From an uncultured Candidatus Saccharibacteria bacterium (GTDB lineage Bacteria; Patescibacteria; Saccharimonadia; Saccharimonadales; UBA4665), in assembly GCA_946482285.1 (NCBI GenBank), contig CAMLQK010000002.1, forward strand, positions 124,001-188,000: 64,000 nucleotides of DNA, written 5' to 3'. Positions 57,279 through 64,000 of the stretch are shown here, one piece after another. Position 1 is the stretch's first letter; each line of letters opens with the position of its first letter. Both the position numbers and the translations under genes were made by a program. The notes under the pieces were generated by a model, which saw nothing but the letters and a program-made list of their open reading frames with translations, did not search any database and was not told where the DNA came from.

Positions 57279-59060
57279 ATGGCGACCGACTATTTTATCT
57301 ACCAAGTTAACAAAAACTGGTACCGTCTGTATTGGGCTTTCATGGTTTGCTGCAATGCAGCCCTATTTGGCCTGTACATTATTGCCCAGTTTTCCGCCAC
57401 CTTCACGCAATTAGCACTGCAATTCAATGTAGACAGCGTGATGTTCTGGATTACCGGCATCAACCTGGCATATATGCTGGTATTTTTCTGGGTTGTCAAA
57501 CGCAGCAGCATGCCGTTTGCTATGCTGCTCAGCTCAATGGCATTCACTCTTGCGCTCATGTATGGCATTACTAACGCGCCCGAGCAAACATCGGTCCTCA
57601 TATTCACTAGCGCCTGGCTTATATCAGCCTTCTTTACGGGTATTTATGGGCTACCGCTCCTGGCGGGATCGGTCTTTATAACATACGTGTTTGCAGTCCT
57701 GCAATACAATTTCCAGGTACGTGAATTCAGCAAGCACACGCTTATTTTGCTGTTGGGTGAGCTCGGCGTAGCAATGGCTGCCTATCTGTTTTGGCGTGGT
57801 CGTTTTGTAAGTTTGCAGGAAAAGCAGGTCGACGAGCTATCGGGTAAGCTCAAAACAAACCAGCAACAATCAGCCACGCTTATCCAGTCCATTGCAGACG
57901 GCATTATTGTGGCTGACACCGAGGGTAAGATCACCCTTATGAACCCGGCGGCAGCCAACATGACCGAATGGCCAGTCAACGAGGCCGTTGGCGTAGATGC
58001 AAACCTTGTAGCTCAATTCAATAAAGAAAATGGCGAGCCTATCGAAGCTACCGAGAATCCATTCACCCTCGTCCTCAGCAAAAAAGAGCATATCAACCAA
58101 ACATTACAGCTTACCGGCCGTGGCAAAAAAGTAATTACTGTTTCGTTGGTGATTTCTCCGGTTACCCAGCCGGGCTCAGGAACTGTTATTGGAGCCGTCG
58201 CCGTTATCCGGGATATTAGTGATGCGCGCGCGGCAGAAAAACAGCGCGCGGACTTCATCAGCACCGCCAGCCATGAAATGCGCACGCCTGTTGCCGCCAT
58301 CGAGGGTTATTTAGCGTTGGCATTGAACGAAAAAGTCAGCACTATCGACAGTCGCGCGCGCGGATACCTGGAAAAAGCACACACCTCCACGCAACATCTT
58401 GGCAAGTTGTTCCAGGATCTCTTAACATCTTCCAAGGCAGAGGACGGCCGCCTCAGCAACCACCCAAGTGTAGTTGAAATGGGTGCATTTTTACAGCAGC
58501 TTACCGATGACCTCAAATTTGCAGCAGAAAAGAAAGGCCTATTTGTAGAATTCCTTGTTGGCTCCAGCAACGATGCCATCGACGCCACCAACAAAGACAC
58601 CGTCAGCACGCATGTTTTAAAGCCCCTCTATTACGTATACGCCGACCCAGACCGCATGCGTGAAGTTATTATCAACCTATTTGACAACGCCTGCAAGTAT
58701 ACCGACCAAGGCAAGATTTCACTTGGCCTTACCGGTGACAATGACGTTGTGCAAATGTACATCCGCGACACCGGGTCGGGTATTCCCGCCGAAGACGTGC
58801 CGCACTTATTCCAAAAATTCTACCGTGTAGATAACTCCGCGACCCGGACCATTGGTGGCACCGGCCTTGGCCTGTTTATCTGCCGCAAAATCGTCGAGCT
58901 ATACAAGGGTCGCATATGGGTAGAAAGCGAGCTCGGCAAGGGAAGTACCTTCTTCATTAACTTGCCACGCTTAAGCACGCAACGCGCTACCGCGCTGCAG
59001 GCAAGCGATGAAGCCAACCTCAGCACATCAGTGCCAACTGGTACAAGTGTCAAATCATGA
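57279..59060 (+). CDS. Multi-pass sensor histidine kinase with PAS domain
   Basis: A 593-residue sensor kinase. About six membrane helices occupy residues 18-175, forming an integral sensor. A PAS domain follows (about 200-315, TLIQSIADGIIVADTEGKITLMNPAA). The HisKA box is STASHEMRTPVAAIEGY with phospho-His near 332. The ATPase domain is complete: NLFDNACKYT, DTGSGIPAEDVPHLFQKFYR, GGTGLGLFICR. It is in the same operon as the response regulator 55 nt downstream, which may also have its own weak promoter. Confidence 0.92.
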   Translation: MATDYFIYQVNKNWYRLYWAFMVCCNAALFGLYIIAQFSATFTQLALQFNVDSVMFWITGINLAYMLVFFWVVKRSSMPFAMLLSSMAFTLALMYGITNAPEQTSVLIFTSAWLISAFFTGIYGLPLLAGSVFITYVFAVLQYNFQVREFSKHTLILLLGELGVAMAAYLFWRGRFVSLQEKQVDELSGKLKTNQQQSATLIQSIADGIIVADTEGKITLMNPAAANMTEWPVNEAVGVDANLVAQFNKENGEPIEATENPFTLVLSKKEHINQTLQLTGRGKKVITVSLVISPVTQPGSGTVIGAVAVIRDISDARAAEKQRADFISTASHEMRTPVAAIEGYLALALNEKVSTIDSRARGYLEKAHTSTQHLGKLFQDLLTSSKAEDGRLSNHPSVVEMGAFLQQLTDDLKFAAEKKGLFVEFLVGSSNDAIDATNKDTVSTHVLKPLYYVYADPDRMREVIINLFDNACKYTDQGKISLGLTGDNDVVQMYIRDTGSGIPAEDVPHLFQKFYRVDNSATRTIGGTGLGLFICRKIVELYKGRIWVESELGKGSTFFINLPRLSTQRATALQASDEANLSTSVPTGTSVKS

Positions 59061-59115
59061 TACAATAACGGTAAACCATAAGCATAAAACATAATAAAAG
59101 GGCACAATAACTACC

Positions 59116-61113
59116 ATGGCAAAAATTCTCTTGGTCGAAGATGACAACAATCTACGGGAGATTTATGAGGCACGCCTGCAGGCAGAAGGATACGACATTG
59201 TTTCCGCCCAGGACGGTGAAGACGCGCTTGTCAAAGCCAAGCAAGAGAAGCCGGACCTCGTGATATCCGACGTTATGATGCCGCGTATTAGCGGTTTCGA
59301 GATGCTCGACATCTTGCGCAACACCGAAGGACTTAAAGATGCCAAGGTTATTATGCTGACAGCGCTCGGCCAAGCCGAAGATAAGACGCGTGCTGACGCG
59401 CTCGGCGCAGACCGTTACCTCGTCAAATCGCAAGTAACACTCGAGGACATCGTCCATGCCGCCGACGAGCTTCTGAATGGCGGCCAGGCTGTGGCTCCAG
59501 CTACAACATCTGGTGCGACAGTAGCGCCAGAACCCACCAGCGCCCCCACACCTGCAACAGCCGCGTCAGATAATTCCCAGCCAGCTGCCCAGCAGCAAGC
59601 TACTAGCACGCCGCCCGTACAAACCCCGCCAGCAATGCCTAGCCCAACTAAACCAGCTGCACCCACATCACCAACTTCTACCGCTCCAGCGCCAACAATT
59701 CCGGTTGTAGCACCACCCGCGCAGCCTACCGCTGCGCCGGTTACAAGCATGCCGCCGCAACCCGTGACACCTCCTCAAGGCCCAGCCACAGACCAGGCAG
59801 CAACAGCAAAGACGGCCGTGCCTGCAACCGCCACACCGAACGATACACAGGCGGCAACAACCCCTAAACCTACTGCAGCGCCAGAAGCCAATGCCAATCC
59901 TACCAGCCCAGAACCTACGAAAACGCCTGTAGCGCCAGAAACTGCCCCGCAGGCTCCTGTGCCAGTTGATAAGGTGCCGGATACCGCACAGCCCTCAGAG
60001 CCTACGCCAAACGTACAGGCTTCGGCTGTAGGCGCTCCTGCTACCGCTCCAGCACCGCAGGCTGAGCCCGAAGCCGCAAAAGCGGAGGCAACCGTAGGAC
60101 AGGAGCCAGCCGAAGCGCAGGAACCAGAAGCCGCCGCAACCGAGCAGCCACAACCACAAACTACCGTACAACCTACACAGGCTACCCCGGCTCCAGTGGC
60201 AACGCCTGAGCAGACAGACACAGCCACTACAGACGATAAACTCATAGCAGATGCTGTCAAACAACTCACTGATGCGACCTCGCCCAACATTGAAGCTGAA
60301 GCTGTAACACCAAAAATATCAGCAGTAGCATCCCCAGCAGCAGAACCCAGTACGGTCAATATGCCAGATGCAAACGCACCACAAGTTCCTACCCCCCAAC
60401 CAGCGCCGCAGGTTGAGCCTGAGGCCGTAAAAGCGGAAGCAACTGTAGGACAGGAACCAGCCAAACCGCAGGAACCGGCAGCGCCAGATACCACACAGCC
60501 CTCAGAGCCTACGCCAAACGTACAGGCTTCGGCTACGGATCCTACCACTGAGCCAGCGCCGCAAGCCACAGAAGAAACAACACCTCCTAAAACAGGGGAT
60601 GCTGCCGTAAACCAAGCGATTGACGGCGCTCAAAGCGCCGCCGACGAGCAAGCAATTATGCAGAAGCAAATTGATGATTTCATCCAGCAGCAAGACGCTG
60701 CCGACAAAGAAACACCCGCAGCCTCAGATACTCCCCAACCAGCGCCGCAGGAACCGGCAGCGCCAGTGGTCACCGCAACCGAGCCGCCACAACCACAAAC
60801 TACCGTCCAACCTACACAGACTACCCCAGCTCCAGTGGAAACGCTTGAGCAAACGGACGAAAGCGACGCTGATAACGTCAGCATCGCCCATAAAAAGGTC
60901 ATCCAGCCGCCAGTACAGCAGCTCAACCCGCAGCCAGACCTCAACGAGCTGCTTGCAAAAGAAGGCATCCACAACCTCGACGAACACACCGCAGCCTCAC
61001 CACATACTGGCACCACTCCTTTCGCGCCGCCCCATGCCCCTGGCCATGTAATTGCGCCAAGCGGACAGCAGCAGGCTCCGAGCCCAGACGACCCTAACAG
61101 CATCGCTCTTTAG
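59116..61113 (+). CDS. Response regulator with a very long Pro/Ala/Thr-rich tail
   Basis: A 665-residue protein. Residues 1-125 are a complete receiver domain (LLVEDDNNL, phospho-Asp in LVISDVMMPRISG near 52, MLTALGQAEDKT, YLVKSQVTLED). The other 540 residues are low complexity, rich in Pro, Ala, Thr, Gln and Glu, and contain imperfect repeats (EPEAAKAEATVGQEPAEAQE / EPEAVKAEATVGQEPAKPQE; QPSEPTPNVQASA twice; PQPQTTVQPTQ twice). A more ordered end (QPDLNELLAKEGIHNLDEH) follows. No DNA-binding domain exists, so it probably signals through protein contacts. CACAAT lies 7 nt before the ATG. Confidence 0.85.
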   Translation: MAKILLVEDDNNLREIYEARLQAEGYDIVSAQDGEDALVKAKQEKPDLVISDVMMPRISGFEMLDILRNTEGLKDAKVIMLTALGQAEDKTRADALGADRYLVKSQVTLEDIVHAADELLNGGQAVAPATTSGATVAPEPTSAPTPATAASDNSQPAAQQQATSTPPVQTPPAMPSPTKPAAPTSPTSTAPAPTIPVVAPPAQPTAAPVTSMPPQPVTPPQGPATDQAATAKTAVPATATPNDTQAATTPKPTAAPEANANPTSPEPTKTPVAPETAPQAPVPVDKVPDTAQPSEPTPNVQASAVGAPATAPAPQAEPEAAKAEATVGQEPAEAQEPEAAATEQPQPQTTVQPTQATPAPVATPEQTDTATTDDKLIADAVKQLTDATSPNIEAEAVTPKISAVASPAAEPSTVNMPDANAPQVPTPQPAPQVEPEAVKAEATVGQEPAKPQEPAAPDTTQPSEPTPNVQASATDPTTEPAPQATEETTPPKTGDAAVNQAIDGAQSAADEQAIMQKQIDDFIQQQDAADKETPAASDTPQPAPQEPAAPVVTATEPPQPQTTVQPTQTTPAPVETLEQTDESDADNVSIAHKKVIQPPVQQLNPQPDLNELLAKEGIHNLDEHTAASPHTGTTPFAPPHAPGHVIAPSGQQQAPSPDDPNSIAL

Positions 61114-61123
61114 CGGCATGCGG

Positions 61124-61129
61124 TATAAT
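61124..61129 (+). promoter_or_regulatory. Leaderless-type -10 box of rluB
   Basis: TATAAT then 7 nt to ATG at 61137, inside the short gap after the response regulator gene. Confidence 0.55.
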
Positions 61130-61136
61130 AACCGGC

Positions 61137-61817
61137 ATGGAACCGACGGCCATCCGGCTCAATAAATTTATTGCCAGTAGCACTGGCATGTCTCGGCGTG
61201 CAGCAGATACTGTTATCGCAGAGGGTAGGGTAGCTATAAATAGGCTGCCAGCCCAACAAGGGCAAACCGTAAGCACAGCAGATACTGTAACCCTCGATGG
61301 TACCGTTATTACGCCGCCACAAACCAGCACGACTATCTTTCTTAATAAGCCGGAGGGAGTTGTAGTAAGCCGTGACGGGCAAGGCAGCCGAACCATTTAC
61401 GATATCCTGCCGGCCCAGTACCAGCAGTTAAAGCCCGTTGGCAGACTCGATAAGAACTCGTCGGGCTTACTGTTGCTAACCAACGACGGCAATCTGGCAC
61501 AGCAGCTTACGCACCCCGCATTCCAGAAAACAAAACGCTACGAAATCGCCATTGACGCACCACTGCAGCCGTTACACCGGCAGATGATTACTGAATTTGG
61601 CATCCAGCTAGAAGATGGCGCTAGCCGCTTAGGACTTGAACGGATGCATGACGGCGACGATACGCAATGGATAGTCACTATGCACGAGGGGCGCAACCGG
61701 CAAATCCGCCGGACATTCAAAGCACTGGGTTATACCGTAACCAGGCTTCATCGTATACAGTTCGGCCCATACACACTGCCAAGCGATTTAGCGCCAGGAG
61801 CAACGCAAGAGCAATAA
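61137..61817 (+). CDS. rluB: 23S rRNA pseudouridine synthase, RluB/RsuA family
   Basis: A 226-residue pseudouridine synthase that isomerises a uridine in ribosomal RNA. The N-terminal S4 RNA-binding domain is IRLNKFIASSTGMSRRAADTVIAEGRV. The catalytic Asp is in VGRLDKNSSGLLLLTNDG, and QKTKRYEIAI and EGRNRQIRRTFKALGYTVTRLHRI are typical of RluB/RsuA. The length fits the family. RluB (position 2605 of 23S rRNA) is more likely than RsuA but sequence alone does not settle the target. Confidence 0.88.
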   Translation: MEPTAIRLNKFIASSTGMSRRAADTVIAEGRVAINRLPAQQGQTVSTADTVTLDGTVITPPQTSTTIFLNKPEGVVVSRDGQGSRTIYDILPAQYQQLKPVGRLDKNSSGLLLLTNDGNLAQQLTHPAFQKTKRYEIAIDAPLQPLHRQMITEFGIQLEDGASRLGLERMHDGDDTQWIVTMHEGRNRQIRRTFKALGYTVTRLHRIQFGPYTLPSDLAPGATQEQ

Positions 61818-61841
61818 AAAAGAGCCGTCAACGGCTCTTTT
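61816..61841. terminator. Bidirectional terminator between rluB and GC-13
   Basis: AAAAAGAGCCGT pairs with ACGGCTCTTTT around CA, with A and T runs on both sides. It serves rluB on the plus strand and GC-13 on the minus strand. Confidence 0.88.
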
Positions 61842-61857
61842 ACTAATCGTGGACTAA

Positions 61858-61902
61858 CCGGTGGGGAGGCTTGTGCTAGCGCACAGAAACCTCCACCACC
61901 GG
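61858..61902 (-). other. GC-13 trailer
   Basis: CCGGTGG (61858-61864) pairs with CCACCGG (61896-61902), continued by GAGG/CCTC and capped by TGTGC-TAGC-GCACA (61872-61885). Confidence 0.75.
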
Positions 61903-61916
61903 AGCCCCTCTGCCGC

Positions 61917-62477
61917 TCAGTAGCGGCCGATGACAACCGGGCAGAAGTACCCCTCGGCACTGGAATGGCCGAAGTCCTTCAGACAGATCACCCGATCGAA
62001 CTCAGGCGAACGGTGACCGCTCTCGAAGAAATCGAATGCGCTGGCACACTCCGGGATGTCGACGTTTGCGATGGTCGACAGAGCGGAAGCCATAGCGTTG
62101 GCCGTGCTCCAGCAGTGGAAATCACCCAGCGCGAGAAAGTCGCGGGACAGAATGTGCACTTCTGCACCGTGATCCTGTACGTGGACCGCTTCGACACGTC
62201 CCTCGTGCCCATGAAGGAAGAGCACTGAGACGCCAGCGTCCACCCACGCGGCATGTTCGTTGATGCCACAGAGCGAGTACAGCGGACTGTCAACGCACGT
62301 CACGAGCACCGACCGTCCTTCGAGATAGCTGGCCAGGGCCGCGACATTCTGTGCCGCCCAGAACTGTTTGAGCTCACCATCCAGGTGGGCCACGAGCTTG
62401 ATTCCGCGCGACAGTGTTACGAGCGTCCTGCCGGCGCTGGACTGTTCGATTGAGCTGGTAACGAGCGCGGTAGCCAC
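61917..62477 (-). CDS. GC-13: protein of unknown function
   Basis: A 186-residue soluble protein, not recognised. It has a strand-rich start (GRTLVTLSRGIKLVAHLDGEL) and the middle RSVLVTCVDSPLYSLCGINEHAAWVDAGVSVLFLHGHEG; the cysteines and histidines (LHGHEG, QDHGAEVH, DFHCWS) might bind a metal. The GTG start has AAGGAG seven nucleotides upstream. Codons are GC-ending, in contrast with rluB and der. The leader carries a GTCGC/GCGAC hairpin (about 62501-62515). Confidence 0.7.
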   Translation of the reverse strand: MATALVTSSIEQSSAGRTLVTLSRGIKLVAHLDGELKQFWAAQNVAALASYLEGRSVLVTCVDSPLYSLCGINEHAAWVDAGVSVLFLHGHEGRVEAVHVQDHGAEVHILSRDFLALGDFHCWSTANAMASALSTIANVDIPECASAFDFFESGHRSPEFDRVICLKDFGHSSAEGYFCPVVIGRY

Positions 62478-62531
62478 AATGGGCTCCTTCCGCTAGTCTG
62501 CGTCGCCGGGTGCGACAAAGAGGCAAATAAT

Positions 62532-62560
62532 AAAATATCATCGAAAACTGATTTCGTCAA
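62532..62560 (-). promoter_or_regulatory. Promoter of GC-13
   Basis: Minus strand TTGACG (62555-62560), 17-nt spacer, TATTTT (62532-62537). It runs divergently from the der promoter, only 16 nt away. Confidence 0.65.
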
Positions 62561-62575
62561 TATAGCCACATCTGT

Positions 62576-62581
62576 TATAAT
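62576..62581 (+). promoter_or_regulatory. Leaderless-type -10 box of der
   Basis: TATAAT followed by 8 nt to the ATG at 62590. The -35 region overlaps that of GC-13. Confidence 0.55.
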
Positions 62582-62589
62582 AGGTTTAA

Positions 62590-63957
62590 ATGAGTACAAA
62601 AAAATTACCTATCGTAGCAATTGTCGGGCGCGCCAATGTTGGCAAGTCCAGCCTTTTTAACGCTATTTTGCAGCGTCGCGAAGCAATCGTAGCCCGCGAA
62701 GCTGGCACAACCCGCGACAGCTTGATCGAAAAAGCCCACTGGAACAGCCAGGATTTCTGGTTGGTCGACACAGCCGGCATGAAAGATGCCGAAGATGAAT
62801 TTGAGTTTACTATCCAGGAGCAAATCCTGCAGGCCACCGATAGCGCTGATGTCATCTGGGTTGTGGTAGAAGCTAATGTCCAGATAACTGAAGAGGACCG
62901 CCGGGTCGCCAAAATGGCGCTCAAAAGCCGCAAGCCGGTCTTTTTGGTCGTCAACAAAGTAGACAAGGCCCGCAAAGCAGACCTCAGCGGCTTCCAACGC
63001 CTTGGCATCAAGCCTATTTTATATACCGCCGCCCATCAGGGTGAAGGGGTGGGGGATTTGCTCGATACGCTTGTTGAGTACATCCCTAAAGCCACTCTCA
63101 AGGAAGACGATAATAGGTTACGCATCGCACTCCTAGGCCGCCCGAATGTTGGCAAGTCGCAGCTATTCAATACGCTGGCTAAAAAACAGCAGGCAATTGT
63201 AGCCGACCGCGCAGGCACAACCCGAGACATCAACCGCACAGTCGTCAAGTTCGAAGGCCGTGAAATCGAAATAATGGATACTGCCGGTATCCGCCGTTCA
63301 GGCAAAATCGGCACCGGTATCGAGCATTTTAGCGTTATCCGGTCACTAGCCGCCATCGAACAGGCCGACATCTGTCTGTTGCTTATGGATGCAAATGAAC
63401 TTAACGTGCAGCTCGATCAAAAAATCGCGGGCATGATCAAAGAGGCAGGCAAGGGACTCATCCTGGTTGTCAGCAAATGGGATATAGCCGAAGATAAAGA
63501 TGCCTACACCCGCGACACCATCGCCCCGCAAATTGCCTACACATACGATTTCGTGCCATGGGCGCCGCTCATCTTCACCAGCTCTGTAACAGGCCAAAAT
63601 GTAGCCAAGATATTTGAACTCGCATTGGAAATTGACAAGCGTCGCGGCAAGCGTATAGCGACTGCCGAACTGAATCGCTGGCTACGCGAAATGGTAGACA
63701 AACACCCGCCAGCCGGCCTCAAGAACCGTGCGCCAAAGCTCAACTACATGGTTCAGGAAGACGATAACCCAATCCCAGCTTTCAAGGTATTCGGGTCACA
63801 CACCAAATTCCTCCACTGGAGCTACAAACGCTACCTTGAACGCAACTTACGTGAACGTTACGACTATGAAGGCACCCCTGTGCAGTTGTGGTTTATCGAA
63901 AAGCACGAAACCCACAAGCACGGCAACAGCCCAACCAAAGAAGTCCGCAAGAAGTAA
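62590..63957 (+). CDS. der: Ribosome-assembly GTPase Der (EngA)
   Basis: A 455-residue GTPase with two tandem G domains and a KH-like C-terminus, needed for maturation of the 50S subunit. Domain 1: GRANVGKSSLFN, GTTRDS, DTAGMKD, NKVDKA. Domain 2 (from about residue 178): GRPNVGKSQLFN, GTTRDINR, DTAGIRRSGKIG, SKWDIAE. The C-terminal KH domain includes KHPPAGLKNRAPKLNY and LEGTPVQLWF-like FEGTP (here YEGTPVQLWFIEK). Length and order are standard. The window ends 43 nt after its stop with nothing further recognisable. Confidence 0.96.
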   Translation: MSTKKLPIVAIVGRANVGKSSLFNAILQRREAIVAREAGTTRDSLIEKAHWNSQDFWLVDTAGMKDAEDEFEFTIQEQILQATDSADVIWVVVEANVQITEEDRRVAKMALKSRKPVFLVVNKVDKARKADLSGFQRLGIKPILYTAAHQGEGVGDLLDTLVEYIPKATLKEDDNRLRIALLGRPNVGKSQLFNTLAKKQQAIVADRAGTTRDINRTVVKFEGREIEIMDTAGIRRSGKIGTGIEHFSVIRSLAAIEQADICLLLMDANELNVQLDQKIAGMIKEAGKGLILVVSKWDIAEDKDAYTRDTIAPQIAYTYDFVPWAPLIFTSSVTGQNVAKIFELALEIDKRRGKRIATAELNRWLREMVDKHPPAGLKNRAPKLNYMVQEDDNPIPAFKVFGSHTKFLHWSYKRYLERNLRERYDYEGTPVQLWFIEKHETHKHGNSPTKEVRKK

Positions 63958-64000
63958 TATAAGGTGCTCTATACTTCTTTCCAGATAAAGTATGTCGCCT

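Noticed and set aside
680..61902. Trailers as integron attC sites
   Set aside because: Size and pairing are reminiscent, but I could not find the conserved GTTRRRY/RYYYAAC core sites. The genes are dispersed in both orientations, and no integron integrase is in the window.
680..62477. GC-rich genes as contamination or chimeric assembly
   Set aside because: Each is embedded between backbone genes with AT-rich promoters of the local style, and 13 independent chimeras are unlikely. I cannot exclude it without read data.

Overview
The window looks like a chromosomal segment of a Candidatus Saccharibacteria (TM7, Patescibacteria) genome. This is an inference from gene content and style: small tightly packed operons, moderate GC in the backbone genes, DUF3048 and DUF4367-type membrane proteins, a divergent NAD(P)H-hydrate dehydratase, a sortase, two-component systems with a receiver-only regulator, and three proteins sharing an RLPxPGxD...WGDxLN N-terminus. 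TGA behaves as a stop codon. Most backbone promoters place a TATAAT-like box only 6-8 nt before the ATG, so many native mRNAs should be leaderless.

Layout. 1-0.5 kb: start of an ABC transporter ATPase gene and tRNA-Ser. 0.5-2.7 kb: two GC-rich gene units (GC-1, GC-2). 2.7-8.6 kb: metallo-hydrolase, pyrH, exonuclease III, MazG-like and Nudix enzymes, hydrate dehydratase, small unknown genes. 8.6-9.7 kb: GC-3 and tRNA-Leu with a duplicated 3' end. 9.7-16.1 kb: sortase, P-loop kinase, PEGA protein, DUF4367 protein, gltX. 16.1-24.9 kb: GC-4, DUF3048 protein with a two-component pair, umuDC, lipoprotein, GC-5, rlmH. 24.9-29.3 kb: GC-6 and GC-7, three glycosyltransferase genes. 29.3-33.4 kb: WGDxLN protein, GC-8, GC-9. 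33.6-40.8 kb: an accessory island behind tRNA-Glu, made of small modules separated by 58-bp repeats. It holds an IetAS-like ATPase/subtilase pair, a DauR-like regulator with an amino-acid racemase, a HAD phosphatase and an unknown gene. 40.9-47.5 kb: sigma-factor-like protein with C-terminal HNH-type repeats, kinase-like protein, VOC protein, AlkC-like protein, second WGDxLN protein. 47.5-52.1 kb: GC-10, GC-11, a membrane Ser/Thr kinase, GC-12. 52.1-61.8 kb: CsoR/RcnR-like repressor, SF2 helicase, unknown gene, third WGDxLN protein, histidine kinase plus a response regulator with a very long disordered tail, rluB. 61.8-64 kb: GC-13 and der.

The most striking feature is the set of 13 scattered transcription units (14 genes) whose codons end almost always in G or C, in sharp contrast to their neighbours and reminiscent of Actinobacteria, the known hosts of cultured Saccharibacteria. 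Where the parts can be recognised, each unit has an AT-rich housekeeping-type promoter, a structured leader, a ribosome-binding site, one GC-rich gene and a long GC-rich, often three-way-branched trailer. Several also have a separate ordinary intrinsic terminator. Native genes lack this architecture. The two first units share an identical 62-nt trailer and a conserved leader although their proteins are very different. I treat this as the best candidate for an undescribed system; its function is unknown, and ideas about it (horizontal cassettes, or RNAs adapted to the host) are speculation.
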